From an uncultured Opitutales bacterium (GTDB lineage Bacteria > Verrucomicrobiota > Verrucomicrobiia > Opitutales > Intestinicryptomonadaceae), in NCBI GenBank assembly GCA_900548275.1, contig URJY01000015.1, positions 1 to 43,702 on the forward strand: a DNA stretch of 43,702 bases, written 5' to 3'. The translations under genes were made by a program, and so were the position numbers. Under the pieces are notes generated by a model, which did no database searches, was not told the DNA's origin, and worked only from the letters and a program-made list of their open reading frames with translations. Shown here piece by piece: positions 1 to 6,884 of the stretch; the stretch's first letter is position 1; every line of letters starts with the position of its first letter.

Positions 1-27
1 ACAAAGTAAAACACCAGTGAGACAATA

Positions 28-55
28 GGGTTTGCCCGCAAAGCGGAGCAAACCC
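28..55. repeat. Hairpin module at contig start
   Basis: A nearly perfect inverted repeat: GGGTTTGC-CCGC, loop AAA, then GCGG-A-GCAAACCC. It lies beside repeats A and B and looks like one more interchangeable hairpin cassette of the same intergenic repeat system. There is no T-run after it, so it is not an obvious terminator. Confidence 0.55.
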
Positions 56-69
56 AATTATTCATTTTT

Positions 70-158
70 CATTATTCATTTTAAATTTTACAGCTCCTAT
101 CGTCGCGTAGGTTCTTGCGCCGCTATGAAATGTACGGCGCAATTCATTATTCATTTTT
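70..158 (+). repeat. Dispersed repeat A, copy 1
   Basis: About 90 bases that recur in inverted orientation at 43580-43668. The core holds CAGCTCCTATCGTCGCGTAGG and a 24-base hairpin (117-140) with arms GCGCCG and CGGCGC. Both sides are flanked by copies of TCATTATTCATTTT, giving a short direct repeat around the core. The two copies differ by only a few substitutions, mostly in the loop. It is too short to code for anything and resembles a MITE- or REP-like non-autonomous element. Confidence 0.75.
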
Positions 159-206
159 CATTAAAAAAAATTCGGTTTCGGGAATTTTTAAACTAAGTTC
201 GAACAA

Positions 207-296
207 CCGAAGCCATTGCCGTAGGCAATGCGCGCTTATACACAAAAGGCGCGGTTATAGCCGCGCCGCAGTATCACAAGAAGGAACGAAGTTCCG
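207..296 (+). repeat. Dispersed repeat B, copy 1 (three hairpins)
   Basis: About 90 bases, near 90 percent identical by eye to the reverse complement of 20788-20877. It holds three consecutive hairpins: GCCATTGCCGTAGGCAATG, then GGCGCGGTTATAGCCGCGCC, then GGAACGAAGTTCC, joined by conserved linkers CTTATACACAAAA and TATCACAAGAA. Beyond the third hairpin the two copies diverge into different cassettes (here GGCGCGGCTCGCGCC). Conserved linkers between self-complementary blocks argue for a mobile or processed element, not chance palindromes. Confidence 0.75.
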
Positions 297-461
297 ACGA
301 CTGGCGCGGCTCGCGCCCTTTGTTACAGAATAAGCTTTACAATGGGCTTTTGCGGGGGTTTACTTGGTGGATTGTTCGGCTTGCGTTCGCGTCGCTTTTG
401 TTGCGTGGCGGATGTGCCGTTCTTTTCAACACACATAAACCGACACACATTGCTATATATA

Positions 462-1718
462 ATGGAATCTGTAAAGCATCACAAATGGTACAAATGGGAG
501 GTTCTCGCGCTCCTTTGGATGGCGTTCTTCCTCAACCAAGCCGACAGGCAAATTTACAACACACTTCTTGTTCCCATTAAGGAAAGTTTGAAGCTTACCG
601 ACGGCGAGGCGGGGCTTATCGCAACGCTCTTTAGTCTCGTATTTGCGGTGCTCGTGCCGCTTTCTGGGTTTGTCGCCGACAAAATCAGCCGCAAGTGGAT
701 TATCGTATTCAGCATTATGCTTTGGAGCGGCGCAACGATTATTTCGGGCGCGTGCACGGGGCTTGTGCTGTTCATCGTCTTCCGCAGTATCGCCACGGGG
801 ATGGGCGAGGCGACTTTCGGGCCCGCCAACTACTCGACCATCGCCGACTACCACGACGAGGACACGCGCGGAACGGCAATGAGTATCCACCAGACTTCCT
901 ATTACTTCGGCGTAATCGTCAGCGGTCTGCTTGCGGGCTGGATTGGCGAAATGTGGGGTTGGCGAAGCGCGTTTTTCATTTTCGGCGCAATCGGCGTTCT
1001 GCACGGTTTCATCATAGTTTGGCGACTGCACGACAAGGTTCAGCCCGAGACGCAAAAGGTGGTCGAGAAAAAGAACGATGTAAAATTTCTCGATTCGATG
1101 GCGATTCTCTTCAAGACCCCCACGGCTCTCATTTTGACGATAGGCTTTGCGTGCTTGATTTTCGTCCTGCAAGGCTATCTCACTTGGACGCCTACGTTCC
1201 TGCACGAAAAATTCGGGATGGACTTGGCGAGCGCGGGTTTCAACTCGATGTTCTACACGCACATAGCCGCTTTCGTCGGCATACTTCTTGCGGGCAGAAT
1301 TTCCGACAAGCTTGCGCATTTCAAGCCCGCCTGCCGAATTTTGATGCAAAGTTGCGGGTTGTTGGTCGCCGCGCCGTTTATCGTTTTGATGGGCTGTTCC
1401 TCGGATATGTGGATGGTTTATTTGGGCTTGGCGGGCTTCGGTTTCGCCCGCGCGTTCTTCGACGCGAACACCTATCCTGTGCTCTACGACGTAATTCCCG
1501 TGAAATTTCACGCATCGGCGGCGGGCGTTATGCTGTTCCTCGGCTTCGGGGTCGGTTCGCTTTCGCCGCTCGTCTTGGGCGTGCTCAAGCCCGTTTTGGG
1601 GCTTTCGATGGGCATTTCGCTCTTGGCTGCCGTGTGGGTATTCGGCAGTTTCCTGCTATTTGTGGGCTATAAATTCTTCTATGCGCGCGACTATAAAATC
1701 GCGCACGAAGACAGATGA
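462..1718 (+). CDS. MFS transporter, spinster-like
   Basis: A 418-residue major facilitator protein with about 12 hydrophobic segments, so an inner-membrane secondary transporter. The N-terminal segment reads LLWMAFFLNQADRQIYNTLL, matching the N-(x)-ADRQ signature of spinster-like MFS carriers, followed by GFVADKISRKWI, the conserved loop 2-3 motif. I start at ATG 462, not at an upstream in-frame codon (342), because the extra 40 residues would sit on a GC-rich leader and the family begins just before the first membrane helix. The stop overlaps the next start (ATGA), so translation is coupled. The substrate is not readable; neighbours suggest a sugar acid or related carbohydrate. Confidence 0.85.
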   Translation: MESVKHHKWYKWEVLALLWMAFFLNQADRQIYNTLLVPIKESLKLTDGEAGLIATLFSLVFAVLVPLSGFVADKISRKWIIVFSIMLWSGATIISGACTGLVLFIVFRSIATGMGEATFGPANYSTIADYHDEDTRGTAMSIHQTSYYFGVIVSGLLAGWIGEMWGWRSAFFIFGAIGVLHGFIIVWRLHDKVQPETQKVVEKKNDVKFLDSMAILFKTPTALILTIGFACLIFVLQGYLTWTPTFLHEKFGMDLASAGFNSMFYTHIAAFVGILLAGRISDKLAHFKPACRILMQSCGLLVAAPFIVLMGCSSDMWMVYLGLAGFGFARAFFDANTYPVLYDVIPVKFHASAAGVMLFLGFGVGSLSPLVLGVLKPVLGLSMGISLLAAVWVFGSFLLFVGYKFFYARDYKIAHEDR

Positions 1719-2917
1719 GTTTGATTCGAAAGTTCGAGCAGTTGGGCAGGGACGGTCTTTGTGTAAAGGTCGTGCCCGAGCTTGGCGGGCGCATTATGGA
1801 ACTTTCGCTTGACGGACACAATTTTCTGTTCGTCAATCCCGCGCTCGAAAATGTCCGAAACGGGCAGGGCGATGCGTCGTGGGACGGCGTTTGGCAGAAC
1901 TTCGGCGGCGAGAAAATTTGGGTCGCCCCGCAGGGATGGGATGACGACAGGCAATGGGCGGGCCCGCCCGACAGGGTTCTCGACGGCGGGGGGTTCCGCG
2001 TATCGAAAATCGGCGATTCGATTGAATCGGAAAGCCCGATTGACTCGCGTACGGGCTTGCAAATCCGCCGCAAAATCTCGTTTTCCGAAGACAGGTGCGG
2101 CGTGAAAATCGACGCGACATTCGAAAATTTTGCGGAAAAGAGCGGCAGGTGGTCGATTTGGCCTGTGATTCAAGTCGCCGCGCACGACTTCGAAAACGAC
2201 CGCTATGTGGTCTCGTTCCCCGCCGAAAACGGGTATTCTGTAATGCACGGAGTTGTGAACAATCCGCAGTACAGGCTCGACGAATGCGGAAATTGCGAAA
2301 CTTCATATAAATACATAATCGGAAAAGTCGGCGCAATCTCGCGCGGCGGTTGGGTGGCGTACACCGATAGGCACGCGGGTAAAGTGCTTGCGGCAACTTT
2401 CGACTTTTGCGAAGACGCTAACTATCCGTCGGATACAAACATACAAATTTGGTCGGCGGGCGCGGGGGCGATTTTCTCGCGAGGGGTTTTGCGTATCGCA
2501 AACGACGACAAAATCGCGAACCCGCCGTATATGGAGCTTGAGCTTCTTTCGCCGCTCACCGAAATTTCGAAAGGCGAATCTTTTAATTTTTCGTATGAAC
2601 TTTCCGTATGTTCCGTTCCCGAGGGCGGTTCGGTAAAATCGTTTTTCGGCGCGGGCGTCATAACCGAACCGTTGGCGGCGCGCGTTGACGGCGCAACTGT
2701 CTTTATAACAGCCGCTTTGGGTGTTTTTACAAGCGGGAAGGTCGTGCTGAAAACGGACAAAGGCGCGGAACTTTGCGAGCCTGTCGAGGTCTGCCCGTCG
2801 TGCGGAACGCGTCTTGAAATGGACGTGCCCGCCGCAAAACTTTCGGGGGCGGATTCGATTATTCTTGAATATTTTAACGATAAAACCACATTAACAATCG
2901 AGAAATTCAAAATATGA
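1715..2917 (+). CDS. DUF4380 protein (aldose-epimerase-like fold)
   Basis: A 400-residue protein without signal peptide. It opens with VVPELGGRIMELSLDGHNFL and continues with WGD-like and GGEKIW segments, the typical start of DUF4380 proteins, which share the beta-sandwich of galactose mutarotases. The C-terminal 80 residues form a separate beta-rich segment with a CPSCGT motif. It overlaps the transporter upstream and the metallo-hydrolase downstream by four bases each, so it belongs to the same transcript. A role in anomer handling or carbohydrate binding is an inference; no DUF4380 member's reaction is known to me. The family call is good, the function open. Confidence 0.75.
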   Translation: MSLIRKFEQLGRDGLCVKVVPELGGRIMELSLDGHNFLFVNPALENVRNGQGDASWDGVWQNFGGEKIWVAPQGWDDDRQWAGPPDRVLDGGGFRVSKIGDSIESESPIDSRTGLQIRRKISFSEDRCGVKIDATFENFAEKSGRWSIWPVIQVAAHDFENDRYVVSFPAENGYSVMHGVVNNPQYRLDECGNCETSYKYIIGKVGAISRGGWVAYTDRHAGKVLAATFDFCEDANYPSDTNIQIWSAGAGAIFSRGVLRIANDDKIANPPYMELELLSPLTEISKGESFNFSYELSVCSVPEGGSVKSFFGAGVITEPLAARVDGATVFITAALGVFTSGKVVLKTDKGAELCEPVEVCPSCGTRLEMDVPAAKLSGADSIILEYFNDKTTLTIEKFKI

Positions 2918-3639
2918 AAAAACTTAAAATTACTTGGCTGTGTCAAGCGGGCTTCATTCTGGAAGCCGAAGGCAAGAGAATTGTAGTCGACCCGTATATG
3001 TCCAACAGGCTCTACGAAACGTCGCGCAGAGACGAGCAGATGAACCGTATGATGCCAAATCCCGTTCCGTACGAAGAACTTAAGCCCGATTTGGTATGTT
3101 TTACCCACGACCACGCCGACCACTACGACCCCGAAGCCGTACGCGAAATTATCGGCGTCTACCCCGACTGCAAATTCGCTGGGCCCTCGAGTACGCTCGC
3201 GCACTTTATCAAGGACGGCTACAATAAATCGAATTTCACAAAGCTTGATATCGGCGACACTTACGAATCCGATTCCTACAAGATTATAGCCGTTCCCGCG
3301 TACCACTCCGACCCGTTGGCAGTCGGTTATTTCTTCAAAATTGCGGGCAAAACCGTCTACATCAGCGGCGATTCGCTTTACGAGCCGACCCTTTCCGCCG
3401 ATGTCAAAAAGGCTGCGGGCGACATCGACATCGCCTGCATTTGCATAAACGGCAAGCTCGGCAATATGCCGTGGGAAGACGCGGTGAAAGTAGTTTCCGA
3501 GCTTAAGCCCAAGTTCGTGCACCCCATGCACTACGGACTTTTCGCCCGCAACACCGAAGACCCGCGTCCGTTTATGGCGGCGGTGCGCAAAATGGGTATC
3601 GAGACTGAAGAGCCTTCGGTAAACGGTCGCGATTTCTAA
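2914..3639 (+). CDS. UlaG-like metallo-beta-lactamase-fold hydrolase
   Basis: A 241-residue cytoplasmic protein of the metallo-beta-lactamase fold, closest in layout to L-ascorbate-6-phosphate lactonase UlaG and the YtnP/UPF0173 group. It starts with ITWLCQAGFILEAEGKRIVV. The metal motif HxHxDH is at H65, H67, D69 and H70 (THDHADH), followed by a YHSDP segment near residue 133, SGDSLYEP near 157 and HPMHYGLF near the C-terminus, all expected metal or substrate positions. Placed between an epimerase-like protein and a sugar-acid dehydratase, a lactonase role (opening an aldonolactone) is a sensible inference but not proven by sequence. Confidence 0.8.
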   Translation: MKKLKITWLCQAGFILEAEGKRIVVDPYMSNRLYETSRRDEQMNRMMPNPVPYEELKPDLVCFTHDHADHYDPEAVREIIGVYPDCKFAGPSSTLAHFIKDGYNKSNFTKLDIGDTYESDSYKIIAVPAYHSDPLAVGYFFKIAGKTVYISGDSLYEPTLSADVKKAAGDIDIACICINGKLGNMPWEDAVKVVSELKPKFVHPMHYGLFARNTEDPRPFMAAVRKMGIETEEPSVNGRDF

Positions 3640-3669
3640 TTTATACCATATTAACAAGTATAACACACA

Positions 3670-4845
3670 ATGAAAGTTACAGGAATTAAAACATATATCT
3701 GCGACGCTTACCGCACAAATTGGGTTTTCGTCAAAGTTCTTACGGACGAAGGTATTACGGGCGTCGGCGAAGCCACTCTCGAATACCGCGAACCGACGGT
3801 TGTTCAGGCAATTAAGGAGCTTGAACGCTATCTCGTGGGCAAAGACCCGCACAATATCGAGGCATTTTGGTCGCAAATGTATCGCGACGCCTATTGGCGC
3901 GGCGGCGTTGTTCTGATGAGCGCGCTCGCGGGCGTTGAAATGGCTCTTTGGGACATCAAGGGCAAGGCTCTGGGCGTTCCCGTCTACCAGCTCCTCGGCG
4001 GCAAGGTTCGCGACTCCATCAAGTGCTACGCAAATGCGTGGTTTGCGGGCGCAAAAAAGCCCGAAGAATTTGCTACAATGGCGAAAATCGCGGTGCAAAA
4101 CGGCTTCAGCGGTCTGAAGTGGGACCCCTTTGGCAAGGCGTTTATGCATATCGAAAAGAAGGACTTGCACGAAGCAATCGATTGTATCGCGGCGGTTAAG
4201 GACGCCGTCGGCGACCAAGTGCACCTGATTATCGAAGGACACGGACGCTTCAACGTTCCCACGGCGGTGCGCATCGGCAATATGCTCGAACCTTTCGATA
4301 TCCTTTGGTTCGAAGAACCCATCCCGCCGGACGATAAGGAAGGCATTGCTTGGGTTCGCAAGAAGATTGCAACTCCCGTTTCGGGCGGCGAACGTCTCTA
4401 CAGCCGTTGGGAATATCTCGACTACCTGCGCATGGAATGCGCCGACTTCTGGCAGCCCGACGTATCGCACGCCGGCGGCATTTCCGAAGTCCGCAAAATC
4501 GCCGCAATGGCGGAAGCGCACCACATCGCGGTGTGCCCGCACAACCCGAGCGGCCCCGTTGCGAACGCGGCAAGCCTGCAGTTGGCGGCATGTATGCCGA
4601 ACTTCTTCCTGCTCGAAACGATGGCGACCGACATTCCGTACCGCAAGGACATCACGACCGAAGAGGTACGCTTCGAAAACAGCGAAATGTTCATTCCCGA
4701 CAAACCTGGTTTGGGCTTGGACATCAACGAAGACGCTATCGCCGAACACCCCTACAAGACCTACAATCTCCGCCACTACGAAGGCACGCTTACGGACATC
4801 CGCCCCAAGGGCGAAGCCGTCGGCGGCTACTTCCAGAAGAAGTAG
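3670..4845 (+). CDS. Enolase-superfamily sugar-acid dehydratase, galactonate-dehydratase-like
   Basis: A 391-residue member of the mandelate racemase/muconate lactonizing group. The capping domain is residues 1-125, then a TIM barrel. Visible catalytic positions: K150, metal ligands E189, E215 and E241, H191 (GHGR) and H291 (CPHNPSGP), E316. The spacing equals that of E. coli DgoD (D183, H185, E209, E235, H285 as I recall them) with a constant offset of six, except that the first metal ligand is Glu, not Asp. The family dehydrates aldonates to 2-keto-3-deoxy acids using Mg2+. The exact acid (galactonate, rhamnonate, fuconate or another) cannot be read. Last gene of the operon. No Shine-Dalgarno; ACACACA sits directly before the ATG. 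Confidence 0.85.
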   Translation: MKVTGIKTYICDAYRTNWVFVKVLTDEGITGVGEATLEYREPTVVQAIKELERYLVGKDPHNIEAFWSQMYRDAYWRGGVVLMSALAGVEMALWDIKGKALGVPVYQLLGGKVRDSIKCYANAWFAGAKKPEEFATMAKIAVQNGFSGLKWDPFGKAFMHIEKKDLHEAIDCIAAVKDAVGDQVHLIIEGHGRFNVPTAVRIGNMLEPFDILWFEEPIPPDDKEGIAWVRKKIATPVSGGERLYSRWEYLDYLRMECADFWQPDVSHAGGISEVRKIAAMAEAHHIAVCPHNPSGPVANAASLQLAACMPNFFLLETMATDIPYRKDITTEEVRFENSEMFIPDKPGLGLDINEDAIAEHPYKTYNLRHYEGTLTDIRPKGEAVGGYFQKK

Positions 4846-4863
4846 TAGGGCAGTTGTATGTAC

Positions 4864-4898
4864 AAAAAAAGGAATGGGAGCTTCCCATTCCTTTTTTT
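4864..4898. terminator. Bidirectional intrinsic terminator
   Basis: A perfect 10-bp stem AGGAATGGGA / TCCCATTCCT with a 3-base loop, flanked by seven A on the left and seven T on the right. It works in both directions and separates the sugar-acid operon (plus strand) from the convergent membrane-protein gene. Confidence 0.95.
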
Positions 4899-4920
4899 AT
4901 GTGCAAATTTTTTTTCGATA

Positions 4921-5512
4921 TTATTTAGTCGCGGTAGCTCTTGCGCGCGCTTCGGTCTTTAGCGCGCTTGTCAAGATAAGACAATAACCCGCAAGTTCAC
5001 ACAATTCTTCAAGCAGTTCTCCTGTCGCCTCCAAGTTGGAATGGTGTTCGAAGTAGTAGCCAATCCAAAGCATCGCCGCGGCTGCGGCAATCAAATATCC
5101 GCGTGTCGAGAAAATGAATTTGAGTGTAGATTTTACGTAGGTCTTGAATTTCAATAGCGCGCCGATAAGTGCCACGGCAAAACCCAAAATTAGTGTTATT
5201 GCGCGACCTTTCCCGTAATACAAGCGGTTCGGGCAGACCCATTTTATCGAAGTCGACTTCGCGCAGGATGAATGCGTACATCAAAACCGCAAAAAATAGG
5301 GTTATCATTTTTTCGTCTTTTCCTCCGTTATGGAACAGCGCGACTACGTAAAATATAAGTGCTACGACAAGTATTGCCGCCTGTGTTATTTCAAGGCAAC
5401 CGCTTTCGGTTATAGCCCATTCGGGGTGGTTGAAAATTGTCATTAACACAACGCCGATGATTGCCGACAACGCCGCGCAAATCAAGGATAAATTGTATAG
5501 TTGTTTTATCAT
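4921..5512 (-). pseudogene. Frameshifted conserved membrane protein
   Basis: Two overlapping minus-strand reading frames together make one membrane protein of about 200 residues. The 5' part (to about 5225) encodes three hydrophobic helices and ends in ILREVDFDKMGLPEPL. The 3' part continues in another frame with YYGKGRAITLILG, two further helices and LEELCELAGYCLIL. The RE-x-D-F-D and EL-x-EL-x-G elements are typical of one widespread uncharacterised family, so the halves belong together. The frame change lies near 5215-5235. There is no slippery heptamer, so this is more likely a mutation or a sequencing error than programmed frameshifting. I start at ATG 5512, before the first helix; the function is unknown. 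Confidence 0.65.
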
Positions 5513-5593
5513 AATCGGAACATTCGATACCAAAATTTCGATTCCGCAAGCTAATTTTGTGTTTCAAGATTATTGTGTCGTCTTACTGGCGCA

Positions 5594-5630
5594 CAAAAAA
5601 ATGCGCTCCCGTTGGGAAGTGCATTTTTTG
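5594..5630 (-). terminator. Intrinsic terminator of gapA
   Basis: A long, slightly bulged stem built from AAAAAATGCGCTCCC and GGGAAGTGCATTTTTT around a GTT loop, with A- and T-runs at the ends. It lies 15 bases after the gapA stop and would act on the minus strand. Confidence 0.85.
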
Positions 5631-5645
5631 TAAAGCAATCTCTAA

Positions 5646-6644
5646 TTACTTGCTGATAACGCGAGCCATTTCGAGAACCTTGTTCGAATAGCCCCATTCG
5701 TTGTCGTACCACGAGATAACCTTGACGAAGGTCTTGTCGAGCTGGATGCCCGCCTTTGCGTCGAAGATGGAGGTCTTCGGGCAGTTGCGGAAGTCCGTCG
5801 AAACAACTGCGTCTTCGGTGTAGCCGAGGATGCCCTTGAGTTCGCCTTCGGAAGCTGCCTTCATAGCGGCGCAGATTTCGTCGTATGTGCATTCGTTGTT
5901 CAGTTCAACTGTGAGGTCGACAACCGAAACGTCCGAGCAGGGAACGCGCATCGACATACCCGTGAGCTTGCCGTTGAGTTCGGGGAGAACCTTGCCGACT
6001 GCCTTTGCAGCACCCGTCGACGACGGAATGATGTTTTCGAGGATACCGCGACCGCCGCGCCAGTCCTTTTTCGAGGGACCGTCAACAGTTTTCTGCGTTG
6101 CAGTGGCGGCGTGGACTGTCGTCATCAAGCCGCGCTTGATACCGAACTTGTCGTTGAGAACCTTCGAGATGGGAGCCAAGCAGTTTGTCGTGCACGAAGC
6201 GTTCGAAATGATTTTCTGACCTGCGTAGGTCTTGTCGTTTACGCCGTAGACGAACATCGGAGTTGCGTCCTTGGAGGGAGCCGACATAATAACCTTCTTT
6301 GCGCCAGCCTTGAGGTGTGCCGAAGCGAGTTCTTCCGTGAGGAAGAAGCCCGTCGATTCTACAACGACGTCAGCCTGTACTTCGTCCCACTTGAGGTTTG
6401 CGGGATCTTTTTCAGCGGTGATGCGGATTTTCTTGCCGTTTACGACCAGGAAGTTGCCTTCTACGGAAACTTCGCCGTTGAATCTGCCGTGAACCGAGTC
6501 ATACTTGAGCATATAAGCCAAGTATTCGGGGTCGAGCAAGTCGTTGATGCCGACAATCTCGATGTCCTTCGAGAAGTTTTCGAAAGCTGCACGGAAAACC
6601 ATGCGGCCGATGCGTCCGAAACCGTTGATGCCTACTTTAATCAT
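5646..6644 (-). CDS. gapA: Glyceraldehyde-3-phosphate dehydrogenase
   Basis: A complete 332-residue type I phosphorylating GAPDH of glycolysis, converting glyceraldehyde 3-phosphate, phosphate and NAD+ to 1,3-bisphosphoglycerate. The Rossmann motif is VGINGFGRIGR at residues 4-14. N34-D35 after strand two favours NAD over NADP. The catalytic SNASCTTNC places the nucleophile at C151, with H178 as the base, and the C-terminal WYDNEWGYS is canonical. It is one of few genes here with a clear Shine-Dalgarno (AAGGAAA, six bases from the ATG), as expected for a highly expressed gene. It is monocistronic, with its own promoter and terminator. Confidence 0.98.
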   Translation of the reverse strand: MIKVGINGFGRIGRMVFRAAFENFSKDIEIVGINDLLDPEYLAYMLKYDSVHGRFNGEVSVEGNFLVVNGKKIRITAEKDPANLKWDEVQADVVVESTGFFLTEELASAHLKAGAKKVIMSAPSKDATPMFVYGVNDKTYAGQKIISNASCTTNCLAPISKVLNDKFGIKRGLMTTVHAATATQKTVDGPSKKDWRGGRGILENIIPSSTGAAKAVGKVLPELNGKLTGMSMRVPCSDVSVVDLTVELNNECTYDEICAAMKAASEGELKGILGYTEDAVVSTDFRNCPKTSIFDAKAGIQLDKTFVKVISWYDNEWGYSNKVLEMARVISK

Positions 6645-6650
6645 TTTATT

Positions 6651-6717
6651 TTCCTTTTCTATTGGTTTAATAAAAAATTGAAGCTTCGCATTATCGCGGG
6701 GGCTTCGGTTCTTGCAA
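6651..6717 (-). promoter_or_regulatory. gapA promoter and ribosome binding site
   Basis: On the minus strand, TTGCAA (6712-6717) and GATAAT (6690-6695) are separated by 16 bases and match sigma-70-type -35 and -10 boxes. Transcription would start near 6683, giving a leader of about 40 bases that contains AAGGAAA (6651-6657). Confidence 0.6.
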
Positions 6718-6884
6718 CTCTTTTTTTCGATTTTTTGCGGTTTTTGCCCATTTTTTGCGCGGCGGGAGTTTTTGCTCGACTCGCGCGCGGCGACGGTTTT
6801 TACTCTACCTGTCGCGGTTTTCGCCTACAGTTTCGGTTTTGCGGAAGTTGCGCTTTTCGATAACACACAATATTGTTTAAATAT

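Larger units (their letters stand above)
1..461. other. Intergenic block of hairpin repeats upstream of the first operon
   Basis: I see no credible gene here. The block starts with a hairpin at 28-55 (arms GGGTTTGCCCGC and GCGGAGCAAACCC), then repeat A (70-158), then repeat B (207-296), then a GC-rich stretch (297-430) with no recognisable content. The last 30 bases before the first gene contain two ACACACA runs (429-435 and 444-450 roughly) and a TATATAAT string that overlaps the start codon, so that string cannot be its -10 box unless the message is leaderless. Short open frames in this block overlap the repeats and have no coding character. Confidence 0.7.

Noticed and set aside
457..462. 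TATAAT directly at the first start codon as a promoter
   Set aside because: Transcription would begin after the ATG, so it cannot serve this start; no -35 partner at a proper distance is visible.
2422..4776. A 784-codon open frame antisense to the DUF4380, metallo-hydrolase and dehydratase genes
   Set aside because: It mirrors three well-recognised genes and has no family motifs. GC-rich codon bias produces long antisense frames throughout this window (also 36539-38515 and 453-1511).
5200..5250. Programmed frameshifting in the membrane-protein gene
   Set aside because: There is no slippery heptamer, homopolymer run or internal Shine-Dalgarno at the junction; mutation or sequencing error is simpler.
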